Assembly (NCBI GenBank): GCA_963616135.1
Contig: CAVEJT010000008.1
Location: forward strand, 1-30,099
From: UMGS1613 sp963616135
GTDB lineage: Bacteria > Bacillota_I > Bacilli_A > RF39 > UBA660
Length of the DNA stretch: 30,099 nt
Direction of reading: 5' to 3'
The translations under genes were made by a program, and so were the position numbers. The notes below the pieces were generated by a model. That model searched no databases. It worked only from the letters and a program-made list of their open reading frames with translations, and was not told the origin of the DNA. Shown here one piece after another: positions 7,147 through 13,616 of the stretch; the stretch's first letter is position 1, and every line of letters begins with the position of its first letter.

Positions 7147-7177
7147 ATTATAAATGTCGTGAGTAACACACGGTCAA
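7147..7177 (-). promoter_or_regulatory. MerR-type promoter with 19-bp spacer and dyad operator
   Basis: -35 TTGACC at 7172-7177, 19 bp, -10 TATAAT at 7147-7152. MerR-family activators act on promoters with an overlong 19-20 bp spacer by untwisting the DNA. The spacer holds the near-dyad CGTGTGTTACTCACG, centred between the boxes. It points to the aldo/keto reductase, and the MerR gene itself begins 49 bases away in the opposite direction. Confidence 0.85.
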
Positions 7178-7225
7178 GTACTTTTATAAAATTTTTAATT
7201 ATTAATTTAATGATGAGGTGAATTT

Positions 7226-7633
7226 ATGTTTTATTCAATGAAACAAGTATGTGAAAAAACAGGCTTAACATATGATACTTTAAAATTTTATTGTAATGAG
7301 GGACTTATTCCCGATGTGAAAAGAGACAAAAATAATTATCGTATATTTGATGACAAAAATATAGCTTGGATTAATAGTTTATCTTGTTTGAAAAAATGTG
7401 GAATGAGTATTGTAGAAATGAGAGAATATCTTAATCTTTGTTTAGAAGGAGAATCGTCTATTATTAAAAGAAAAGAAATTCTTAATATTAAACTAAAAAA
7501 ATTAGAAAATAAAAAGCAAGAAATCCAAGATAGTATCGATTATATTAATTGGAAGCAATCTTTTTATGATGATATTTTATCAGGTAAAACTAAATATTAT
7601 AGTAATTTAACAAATACACAAAATGATGACTAA
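7226..7633 (+). CDS. MerR-family transcriptional regulator
   Basis: Residues 1-70 form the MerR winged helix (SMKQVCEKTGLTYDTLKFYCNEGLIP, NNYRIFDDKNIAWINSLSCLKKCGMSIVEM), followed by a dimerising coiled coil (IKRKEILNIKLKKLENKKQEIQDSIDYINWKQSFYDDIL). There is no C-terminal metal-binding cysteine pair, which points to the group that senses carbonyl, thiol or redox stress (such as AdhR) rather than metals. GAGGTG precedes the ATG at 7226. It faces the reductase operon across a 19-bp-spacer promoter, so it should activate that operon. Confidence 0.92.
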   Translation: MFYSMKQVCEKTGLTYDTLKFYCNEGLIPDVKRDKNNYRIFDDKNIAWINSLSCLKKCGMSIVEMREYLNLCLEGESSIIKRKEILNIKLKKLENKKQEIQDSIDYINWKQSFYDDILSGKTKYYSNLTNTQNDD

Positions 7634-7648
7634 AAGCCATCATTTTTA
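7621..7648 (+). terminator. Terminator overlapping the MerR stop codon
   Basis: AAATGATG / CATCATTT stem with T-rich flank; it includes the last codons of the MerR gene and separates it from the convergent XRE gene. Confidence 0.7.
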
Positions 7649-7651
7649 TAT

Positions 7652-8362
7652 TTATTTACAATACTTATTTATATTTTCTTTATCATAACTTTGATTTTTT
7701 ATTATTTTATAATATTCATCTATAGTATCTCTATTACATCTAACAACGTCGTAAAATAATGTATCATAATAAATAGATGTATTAGATGTTATTTTATAAA
7801 TTGAAAATCTTGGTGCTTGTTTTATATTAACAACACTTATATAATCAATAATAAATAACATACAAATAAATAAAATAAAACATGTAAAATTAATCAATAC
7901 TTTTTTTAATAAAGTTAATCTTTTAGTAAATCTAGATATACCAATTAAAGAGACAATTGTTCCAAATATAGAATAAATACTCCCCCAGCTACTTTCACTT
8001 GGAAATATAACCATTGCAGTTATCATAAGTATTATTCCAAATATTAATAAAATTATACCAATTAAATTATTTTTTTCTATTACTTTTTTATTTGTATAAT
8101 CAATAGTACTAATAATATTTTCTTCTAATTTTGCTTGATATTTATCTTCAGCTACTTCTTCACCACTTATTAAATCATTAATTGAAATATCTAACAGTTC
8201 ACATAATGGTTTAAATAAAGATAAATCCGGCATATTTCTTCCATTTTCCCAATTACTAATTGATTTATCAGTAACTCCTAATTTTTCAGCTAACTCTGAT
8301 TGAGTTAAGTTTTTTTGTTTTCGACATTTTAAAATAAACTTTCCAATTTTTTCTTGATCCAT
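7652..8362 (-). CDS. XRE-type regulator fused to a membrane domain
   Basis: Residues 1-65 are a Cro/CI helix-turn-helix (IGKFILKCRKQKNLTQSELAEKLGVTDKSISNWENGRNMPDLSLFKPLCELLDISINDLISGE). After a linker there are four hydrophobic segments at roughly 97-117, 125-145, 158-180 and possibly one short, then a polar tail. Such membrane-tethered XRE proteins are common in Bacillota and usually sense an envelope condition; the signal here is unknown. AGGAGAG lies upstream of the ATG. A 9-bp inverted repeat flanks its promoter region, suggesting self-regulation. Confidence 0.85.
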   Translation of the reverse strand: MDQEKIGKFILKCRKQKNLTQSELAEKLGVTDKSISNWENGRNMPDLSLFKPLCELLDISINDLISGEEVAEDKYQAKLEENIISTIDYTNKKVIEKNNLIGIILLIFGIILMITAMVIFPSESSWGSIYSIFGTIVSLIGISRFTKRLTLLKKVLINFTCFILFICMLFIIDYISVVNIKQAPRFSIYKITSNTSIYYDTLFYDVVRCNRDTIDEYYKIIKNQSYDKENINKYCK

Positions 8363-8375
8363 TAAAATCTCTCCT

Positions 8376-8421
8376 TTTCCTGTTTTAATTATTACACTTA
8401 TTTATTAAATTTAACAGGAAA
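8376..8421. repeat. Inverted repeat upstream of the XRE gene
   Basis: Perfect arms TTTCCTGTT (8376-8384) and AACAGGAAA (8413-8421) enclose a likely -10 on the minus strand. The right place and size for an autoregulatory operator, although as RNA it would also form a stem just before the ribosome site. Confidence 0.5.
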
Positions 8422-8447
8422 CATTACTAGAGTCCCTAAATTTATAA

Positions 8448-8651
8448 TTAGTTTTTTAATATTAAAACATATTTTTCTTTTAGAGATATCTTTTCTACCC
8501 TATACCCGTATTCTAATAATTCTTTTTTATATTTTAAAAATGAGTGATCTATATCAAAACCTAAAATCTTTTTTATATCTTCATAAAAAAGTTTATATTC
8601 TTTCTTTTTATTACTATTAACATAGTCCCATAATGGTTTATATTTACTCAT
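8448..8651 (-). CDS. Small DUF7662-like protein
   Basis: A 67-residue soluble protein beginning MSKYKPLWDYV, then LFYEDIKKILGFDIDHSFLKYKKELLEYGYRVEKIS. This resembles the short family whose members start GKYxPL and have an (E/D)I..ILGF helix (DUF7662-like, from memory). That family often stands beside acetyltransferases or restriction-type genes, and its function is not known. It begins 9 bases after the YoaP-type gene and is probably the third gene of the TetR operon. A good ribosome site (AGGAGAG) is present. Confidence 0.7.
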   Translation of the reverse strand: MSKYKPLWDYVNSNKKKEYKLFYEDIKKILGFDIDHSFLKYKKELLEYGYRVEKISLKEKYVLILKN

Positions 8652-8660
8652 AATTCTCTC

Positions 8661-9410
8661 CTAATATTTATTAATTAATTTTTCAAACGAGTTAGCATTT
8701 AATATAGTATTTGATACAAACTTACCTTTATAAAAATTAGCCCAATTATTAAATACACAAGGAGCATTTTTTGCTTTTTCTAATGTATCTATTTTTATAA
8801 AATTAATATTAATATTTTTATTCTTTGAATATTCAGTAAGTTCCTTAATTTCATATTCTACATAAGGACATTCATTACTATAATAAATTGTAAAATTTTG
8901 ATTACTTATTTTCATACCTCTTGCACTATCACTAAATTTAGGAGTTTTGCTATTATCAAAAGAGAGAGATAATAACTCGTAATCGCCAATTTCATCAACC
9001 ACTTTAAAACCAAAGTGCTCAAAGAAATTTTTTTCTCCAATGAAAGGTTTTTTCTTTTTAGAAGTTAAAGTACAAATACCACTCATACCCTTTTCTTTTG
9101 AATCATTTATAGCATACTCTAATAATTCTTTACCAATTCCTTTACCTTTAAAACTACCTGCTACCCAAAGACAATAAATATATTCATAGTTTTTGCCAAC
9201 TATAGGAACCCATGCAGTTTCTACTGGTTCGTATTCAATAAATACTTTTCCTCTAACATTTAATTTTCTAAAAACATGTCCATCTTCTAATTTATTTTTA
9301 ATCCATTCTTTTTTTCTATCAACACCTTGTTGATGCTTTTTATCCCCAATCGCACAGCAAATATGTTCATCATCAATATTATCTAGCGTTAAATTTACAT
9401 ATTCATTCAT
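8661..9410 (-). CDS. yoaP: GNAT N-acetyltransferase with C-terminal YoaP domain
   Basis: Residues 1-150 form a GNAT fold: the acetyl-CoA loop reads VAGSFKGKGIGKELLEYAI and a second block is FFEHFGFKVVDEIG. Residues about 170-249 match the YoaP-type C-terminal domain (thioredoxin-like start FTIYYSNECPYVEYEIKELTEYSK, then APCVFNNWANFYKGKFVSN). Cys and Pro are placed as in glutaredoxin-like folds, but only one cysteine of the usual pair remains. The substrate is unknown. It starts next to the TetR stop codon, so the two are translationally coupled and probably controlled by the TetR protein. Confidence 0.85.
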   Translation of the reverse strand: MNEYVNLTLDNIDDEHICCAIGDKKHQQGVDRKKEWIKNKLEDGHVFRKLNVRGKVFIEYEPVETAWVPIVGKNYEYIYCLWVAGSFKGKGIGKELLEYAINDSKEKGMSGICTLTSKKKKPFIGEKNFFEHFGFKVVDEIGDYELLSLSFDNSKTPKFSDSARGMKISNQNFTIYYSNECPYVEYEIKELTEYSKNKNININFIKIDTLEKAKNAPCVFNNWANFYKGKFVSNTILNANSFEKLINKY

Positions 9411-9983
9411 TTATTTTTCCCCTTCTAATGATTTTATACCATTCATAATTATTTCTAATGATAAATCAAAGCTTTCTTTAATTGATATTGGATTACCAAA
9501 AGCATTATTGTTTACAAGTAAAGAAAATCCCTCTAAAAATGATCTTAATGTTCTTATGATATGATTTATATTATCATCATTAATATTTAAAGGTTTCATA
9601 ACTTTAAATACCATATTAAATAATCTTGTAGTAGCATTTTCTAATTCTTCACTTTCATACTTGTTATACCACAACATAGCAGTAAAAACTCCTCTGTTAT
9701 TCGTAGTATATTCATAAAAAGCATTACACATATTGCTTAAAGCTTTATAACCTGATACTCCAATAGCAGAATAAATCATTTTCTCTTCCATTTGTTTCCA
9801 ACCATAAACCATAAGTTGATATTTTATATCATCAAGACCAGAAATATGGTTATACAAAGATGGCGATTTAATATTTAATTCTTCAGCAATCATTTTTAAG
9901 GATAGATTATCCAACCCAACACTATTTGAAATAAGTGCTGAAGTTTCAATAATAAGTTCTTTACTAATATTATTTTTTGACAT
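9411..9983 (-). CDS. TetR/AcrR-family regulator
   Basis: N-terminal TetR helix-turn-helix (IIETSALISNSVGLDNLSLKMIAEELNIKSPSLYNHISGLDDIKYQLMVYGW), then an all-helical ligand domain of the WHG type (TTNNRGVFTAMLW, FLEGFSLLVNNNAFGNPISIKESFDLSLEIIMNG). The ATG at 9983 has GGAGG five to six bases upstream; a TTG four codons earlier would overlap that site. Two 21-bp-spaced operator repeats sit in its promoter, so it almost certainly represses itself and the downstream YoaP-type acetyltransferase and DUF7662-like genes. Confidence 0.9.
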   Translation of the reverse strand: MSKNNISKELIIETSALISNSVGLDNLSLKMIAEELNIKSPSLYNHISGLDDIKYQLMVYGWKQMEEKMIYSAIGVSGYKALSNMCNAFYEYTTNNRGVFTAMLWYNKYESEELENATTRLFNMVFKVMKPLNINDDNINHIIRTLRSFLEGFSLLVNNNAFGNPISIKESFDLSLEIIMNGIKSLEGEK

Positions 9984-9995
9984 ATTAACCTCCAA

Positions 9996-10040
9996 AACTA
10001 ATTACATTTATATTATAACTAATTACATTAGTTTAGTCAA
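9996..10040 (-). promoter_or_regulatory. Promoter with TetR operator
   Basis: -35 TTGACT at 10035-10040, 17 bp, -10 TATAAT at 10012-10017. The spacer holds the perfect dyad AACTAATTACATTAGTT (10017-10033, read on the plus strand). A second copy of its left part, AACTAATTACATT, begins at 9996, exactly 21 bp (two helical turns) away. Confidence 0.85.
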
Positions 10041-10044
10041 TAAC

Positions 10045-10074
10045 AAAAAAGAAAATTAAAAAATAATTTTCTTT
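10045..10074 (-). terminator. Terminator of the RHH mini-gene
   Basis: Perfect 11-bp stem AAAGAAAATTA / TAATTTTCTTT (10048-10058 with 10064-10074), ending in a T-run on the minus-strand transcript. Confidence 0.8.
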
Positions 10075-10080
10075 ATAGAT

Positions 10081-10248
10081 TTACTTCATATTTAAACAAG
10101 TCTCTATCATACTTACAACTACATTATTAAAAGAAGTATCATTTTCTTTTGCTATTTTTTCTATTTCCTTAACCAAACTTTCCTTTAAATATAAGGTTTT
10201 ATAGGTGGATTGATTTTTATCTTTTGTTTTCTTTGGAACAAACTTCAC
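10081..10248 (-). CDS. Ribbon-helix-helix (CopG/Arc-like) small protein
   Basis: A 55-residue frame starting with GTG at 10248, with GAGGTGAT upstream. The protein begins MKFVPKKTKDKNQSTYKTLYLKESLVKEIEKIA and continues KENDTSFNNVVVSMIETCLNMK. A beta-strand (STYKTLYLKES), helix A and the turn before helix B (NDTSFNNVVVSMIE) give the RHH pattern. The gene has its own terminator, and a large inverted repeat lies just upstream. No toxin gene follows it, so it is more likely a free-standing repressor than an antitoxin. It faces the three membrane/lipoprotein genes at 10367-11464 and may control them. Confidence 0.75.
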   Translation of the reverse strand: MKFVPKKTKDKNQSTYKTLYLKESLVKEIEKIAKENDTSFNNVVVSMIETCLNMK

Positions 10249-10273
10249 TATATCACCTCTCTATAAATATTTT

Positions 10274-10319
10274 AATACATTAGAAAAATAAATGATAAAT
10301 TAGAAATTTCTAATGTATT
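10274..10319. promoter_or_regulatory. Candidate operator between RHH gene and membrane gene set
   Basis: 13-bp perfect arms AATACATTAGAAA (10274-10286) and TTTCTAATGTATT (10307-10319). The right arm also belongs to the 14-bp palindrome TTAGAAATTTCTAA (10300-10313). TTAGAAA-type half sites thus occur three times, typical of cooperative RHH binding. The plus-strand -10 TATAAT at 10336-10341 follows directly, with no good -35. Confidence 0.6.
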
Positions 10320-10366
10320 TTTAACATAAATATGATATAATGTTAGTGTAGGAAGGTGGAATTGAA

Positions 10367-10771
10367 ATGAAAAAAATTTTAGTATTTATTTTACTATTAG
10401 CAATAATTATAGGAATTCGCTTTTTCGCACAAAAAAAGAAAGCAGATGAAATAAGAAAAAGTTTGAAAAAAAGTGCAGAAATTAGTGATGGACAACTTAA
10501 CATATCAGTTTTTGAATTGGTTTATAATAAAAACTTAGAAGATACTCAGAATGCGGCTATTAGTATAGAAGATTTAATTTCTAAATATAACAGTCAGCAA
10601 AAAGAATTTAATAATTATAGTTTTGCTACATTAAAACCAAACAACACAATATCTATAAACAATGAACATTTAGATTATTCATATGATTGTTCCATTATAA
10701 TAGAAAATTGTAAATATAAAATTGTGTGTTTTGGAGAAGAATCTAGTGAATTTGAGTTAGGAGGATGTTAG
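10367..10771 (+). CDS. Small protein with N-terminal membrane anchor
   Basis: Unknown family, 134 residues. A single N-terminal membrane segment (KKILVFILLLAIIIGIRFF) is followed by a basic stretch (AQKKKADEIRKSLKKS) and a polar domain with four cysteines in its last 30 residues (YDCSII, IENCKYKIVCFG, LGGC). It would be an anchored or secreted protein. The start at 10367 has AGGTGG nearby. It heads a compact three-gene unit: the next gene begins two bases after its stop. Confidence 0.65.
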   Translation: MKKILVFILLLAIIIGIRFFAQKKKADEIRKSLKKSAEISDGQLNISVFELVYNKNLEDTQNAAISIEDLISKYNSQQKEFNNYSFATLKPNNTISINNEHLDYSYDCSIIIENCKYKIVCFGEESSEFELGGC

Positions 10772-10772
10772 T

Positions 10773-10988
10773 GTGTTGTTATTAATTTTATCATTATTAA
10801 ATTGGATTTTTTTAAAAAATAATTTGTTAAAAATAATTGTTGCTTTAATAATATTTATTATTGTTGAAATAAGTAGGAAAAATGGTAATGCATCAAAAGC
10901 TATGATAGTTGCAGAATTTATATCAGCATTAATATTAGTTGCAAATTTAGTATTAATTATAATTGCTTTAATTGGTAGGTTTTTATGA
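10773..10988 (+). CDS. Small hydrophobic membrane protein
   Basis: A 71-residue, almost wholly hydrophobic protein with a GTG start at 10773. GGAGG lies about eight bases upstream, inside the end of the preceding gene. Two to three membrane helices are predicted (LLLILSLLNWIFLK, LKIIVALIIFIIVEI, IVAEFISALILVANLVLIIIALIG). The short charged loop SRKNGNASKA lies between them. It overlaps the following lipoprotein gene by four bases (ATGA), so the two are translationally coupled. The family is not recognised. Confidence 0.65.
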   Translation: MLLLILSLLNWIFLKNNLLKIIVALIIFIIVEISRKNGNASKAMIVAEFISALILVANLVLIIIALIGRFL

Positions 10989-11464
10989 AAAAGCAAATGA
11001 TAATTTTAATATTCTTAAGTTTATTTTTAGTAGTAGGATGTAGTTCTACTAAAACTGAATTAGACAAATTCAAAGAATATTTGAAAAAGAAAAAAAATTT
11101 TAACTGCTCAGAAAACATTTGCAAAATGGATAAAAGTGCTGGTAATTTAATCCAATTTACTTATGAGTTTAATTTTGATTCTAAAACACTTACTGAAGAA
11201 AGTAATGGAAATGATGGATTAAACACATCAAAAACAATTTATAGTTGGGACAACAATAGCGCTACGTACAACAATTATTTATTAGGTGTTGAAACTAATG
11301 CTACTTATAATTTTAATACTGATGAATACACTTGTTCTTGTAACTATAATGATAGCGAATATGTTGAAACTCAATGTAATATAACTAAACTTATATTAAC
11401 TGAAACTAAAAATAATTTTGAAACTTTAATAAAAGAGTCAAAAACAACATATTTTAATGAATAA
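10985..11464 (+). CDS. Putative lipoprotein
   Basis: Type II signal peptide: MKKQMIILIFLSLFLVVGC, with the lipobox LVVGC ending at Cys19. The mature part is polar with six cysteines (NCSENICKM, CSCNYND, TQCNITK) that could form disulfides, and an aromatic beta-rich pattern (FTYEFNFDSKTLTEES). The family is unknown, with a low-charge surface-protein composition. It is the last gene of the three-gene set and is followed by a terminator. Confidence 0.72.
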   Translation: MKKQMIILIFLSLFLVVGCSSTKTELDKFKEYLKKKKNFNCSENICKMDKSAGNLIQFTYEFNFDSKTLTEESNGNDGLNTSKTIYSWDNNSATYNNYLLGVETNATYNFNTDEYTCSCNYNDSEYVETQCNITKLILTETKNNFETLIKESKTTYFNE

Positions 11465-11470
11465 AATTCA

Positions 11471-11507
11471 AAAAGATAAAGATTTATTAAATCGATATCT
11501 TTTTTTG
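11471..11507 (+). terminator. Terminator after the lipoprotein gene
   Basis: AAAAGATA / TATCTTTT stem with a T-run on the plus strand, just past the stop codon at 11464. Confidence 0.75.
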
Positions 11508-11510
11508 TTT

Positions 11511-11626
11511 GATTTCTTTGTCTTACAAAGAAATCAACTATTACTAGTTGACTTAATCATTAACGCCACATTGGTACAACGATTTTATTTTATGAAACCA
11601 ACGTCGTAGGTATCTACGACTTTTTT
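11511..11626. repeat. Hairpin-rich intergenic stretch
   Basis: Three stems in 116 bases: GATTTCTTTG / CAAAGAAATC (10 bp, loop 5, 11511-11535), AACTA / TAGTT (11536-11549) and GTCGTAG / CTACGAC (11603-11620), the last followed by six T. TTGGT (about 11570) and ACCAA (about 11597) may form an outer stem. No coding frame and no T-box or known riboswitch motif is seen. The region from here to 11745 otherwise holds nothing I can name. The last hairpin would terminate plus-strand transcripts. Confidence 0.6.
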
Positions 11627-11745
11627 CAATAATGAAAGAATAGATATAATCTTACGTTGTTAGTAATAATTGCCACTAATTTAAGTATTTGTGGAATAAA
11701 TTTTTGTTAATTTTATAATCATTTGAACAAATTACAATTCACACA

Positions 11746-12150
11746 TTATTTTGTTTTTCTTTTTCCATTTTCATAAATATATGTTGCCAAAGTATCTTCC
11801 TCTACTTTATCTATACCAAAGGTTATGTTATCTTCAGTTTTACAATACATTGTATATTGAGTACCATCAGGAAATAAATGATAATATTCTATTTTGTAAA
11901 TAGATTCACAATGATTTTTAACAAAAAATATATTTTCTTTTTCTTTTTCAAATAATTCAATAACTTTATCCCTATTTTTATCATCTACAAGTAATACAAA
12001 ATGCTCATTCTTGGTAAATAAAGACTCAAAAACTGATTTCATGGAAAAAATACCAATCACAACAAACAATATTATTACACAAATTATAGATAAAGTACTT
12101 ATCGTATATATTTTGCTTTTTGTTTTAATTTTTTCATCAAAATTTAACAA
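11746..12150 (-). CDS. Small single-helix membrane protein
   Basis: Unknown family, 134 residues. A membrane helix lies near residues 16-38 (ISTLSIICVIILFVVIGIFSM), followed by an alpha/beta domain (EHFVLLVDDKNRDKVIELFEKEKENIFFVKNHCESIYKIEYYHLFPDGTQYTMYC). The start is uncertain: TTG at 12150 lacks a clear ribosome site. The gene follows the XRE membrane regulator by 31 bases on the same strand, so the two are probably one unit. Confidence 0.55.
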   Translation of the reverse strand: MLNFDEKIKTKSKIYTISTLSIICVIILFVVIGIFSMKSVFESLFTKNEHFVLLVDDKNRDKVIELFEKEKENIFFVKNHCESIYKIEYYHLFPDGTQYTMYCKTEDNITFGIDKVEEDTLATYIYENGKRKTK

Positions 12151-12181
12151 CTATTATCATCTTACTTTCAATACATAGTTT

Positions 12182-13255
12182 TTATTTTAATATTATGTTA
12201 TCCTCATATTCTGATAAATAATTATCAATTAGAACTAAATTACCATTTTCAATTTTAAAAACTGACACTTCTGGAATATTTATATCATCTGCCTTTTCTA
12301 ATATATCAGTTCTATAATAATATAGTTTATCTTCTTTAATTTCATAAGTTCCTGTTGACTTTTCTATTTCTTTTCTTGATACTACTTTCCATTCATTAGG
12401 TATAGGAGTTAAATATCTAATTTCTAAAGTTGCAGTAAATTCTTGTTTATCTATGTCTATATCGTCTAAAAATGAAACAACTAATCGTGGTGTGAATTTT
12501 CTATCTTCAGAAAGAGAAATTGTTTCTCCATTAAGAGTATGGAATCTTTTAACACCATTTAATTTTTTAGAATAATCAATCATTTTTTCAGTAAAACAAT
12601 AATCTTTTTCAACTATCTCATAAGAAATTGTACTATATAATATATGGTTTTTAACTGAATAATTTATTATAGAAAAATTGTCACTTTCATCATAATAATA
12701 AATAGTATCATTACAAGTAGAATATTTTAAAGTTTTTATATATTTTTTAATTTCATTTTCAACAATATTAGAATTTCTTAAATTTTTAAATGAATAACTT
12801 CGATCATTATTTTTTGCCATAAATGATGTTTTAGGAATACCTATGTTTATGTTTCTACTAGAATGAGAATAATTTACATTTTTTATTTCAAAACCAAGAT
12901 AAATATTTCTAAAGATAAGATACATTATAATAAAAATCAATCCGATCATACATAATATAATTTTTTTTGTTCTTTTCTTATTTTTTTTATTTAACTCATT
13001 CTTAATTTTTTCAAGTTCTTTATCAATATTTATTTTTCTAGTAGTACCCTTTTTACCATCCAGAATATCAACAACTTCTACATCCAATATTTTAGCTAAC
13101 TTATTTAATAATGAAATATCAGGTAAACTTAAACCTCGTTCCCATTTACTAACAGCTTTATCAGTTACAAATAATTTATTACCAAGATCTTGTTGAGTTA
13201 AATTTTGTTCTTTTCTTAAAGTAGCAATAAATTTTCCTATTTTGTTATTATCCAT
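12182..13255 (-). CDS. XRE regulator with membrane helix and large extracytoplasmic domain
   Basis: Residues 1-65 are a Cro/CI helix-turn-helix (IGKFIATLRKEQNLTQQDLGNKLFVTDKAVSKWERGLSLPDISLLNKLAKILDVEVVDIL). Then come a basic linker and coiled coil (KELEKIKNELNKKNKKRTKK), one membrane helix at about 97-118 (IILCMIGLIFIIMYLIFRNIYL), and about 235 residues outside. That outer domain is of unknown family. The architecture suggests a one-component sensor: outside sensing, inside DNA binding. The ATG at 13255 has GAGGTGG upstream; the TTG five codons earlier overlaps that site. Confidence 0.82.
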   Translation of the reverse strand: MDNNKIGKFIATLRKEQNLTQQDLGNKLFVTDKAVSKWERGLSLPDISLLNKLAKILDVEVVDILDGKKGTTRKINIDKELEKIKNELNKKNKKRTKKIILCMIGLIFIIMYLIFRNIYLGFEIKNVNYSHSSRNINIGIPKTSFMAKNNDRSYSFKNLRNSNIVENEIKKYIKTLKYSTCNDTIYYYDESDNFSIINYSVKNHILYSTISYEIVEKDYCFTEKMIDYSKKLNGVKRFHTLNGETISLSEDRKFTPRLVVSFLDDIDIDKQEFTATLEIRYLTPIPNEWKVVSRKEIEKSTGTYEIKEDKLYYYRTDILEKADDINIPEVSVFKIENGNLVLIDNYLSEYEDNIILK

Positions 13256-13416
13256 AGTTTTCCACCTCAAAATAATTATATCATATAAATTTAAAATTTT
13301 AACTCGACCGTTAGTTTAGTTAAATAATAACATAATAACTATCACATGAAATTGCTTCAAACTCTATATAAAGGGAAGAAAACTACATTTAAAATAATTA
13401 ATTCTTTACAAAAATG

Positions 13417-13443
13417 AAAAAAAATCAATCTTTCGATTGATTT
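13417..13443 (-). terminator. Terminator after tRNA-Gly
   Basis: Stem AAATCAATC / GATTGATTT with a GAAA tetraloop and an eight-base T-run on the minus strand. Between it and the tRNA is a second stem with arms GTTCGAAC and GTTTGAAC (13455-13476). Confidence 0.85.
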
Positions 13444-13487
13444 CTATATATCAAGTTCAAACTAAATAGTTCGAACAGATTCGTCAC

Positions 13488-13562
13488 TGGAGCAAGTGAC
13501 CGGGATCGAACCGGCATCCTAGCCTTGGCAAGGCCATATACTAACCATTGTACTACACCTGC
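13488..13562 (-). tRNA. tRNA-Gly(GCC)
   Basis: Seven-pair acceptor GCAGGTG / CACTTGC (one G-U pair), discriminator T, encoded CCA. Anticodon loop CTTGCCAA with anticodon GCC, and a T-loop GGTTCGATCCC. Length 75. Its own promoter is just upstream (13582-13610). Confidence 0.95.
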
Positions 13563-13581
13563 AAGAAATAGTGATATATAA

Positions 13582-13610
13582 AATATACACTATTTTTTTT
13601 ATTTTGTAAA
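13582..13610 (-). promoter_or_regulatory. Promoter of tRNA-Gly
   Basis: -35 TTTACA at 13605-13610, 17 bp, -10 TATATT at 13582-13587; the mature tRNA begins 20 bases downstream. It overlaps a hairpin (AAATAGTG / CACTATTT) and lies close behind the ABC gene's stop. Confidence 0.6.
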
Positions 13611-13616
13611 TACTTT

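Noticed and set aside
10081..10248. Toxin-antitoxin pair (RHH antitoxin)
   Set aside because: No RelE/ParE/MazF-like gene is on the same strand beside it; the genes opposite are membrane proteins.
13566..13600. Plus-strand terminator near tRNA-Gly
   Set aside because: The hairpin AAATAGTG / CACTATTT has a T-run on the plus strand, but no plus-strand gene precedes it; more likely it belongs to the ABC gene's 3' end or is incidental to the tRNA promoter.
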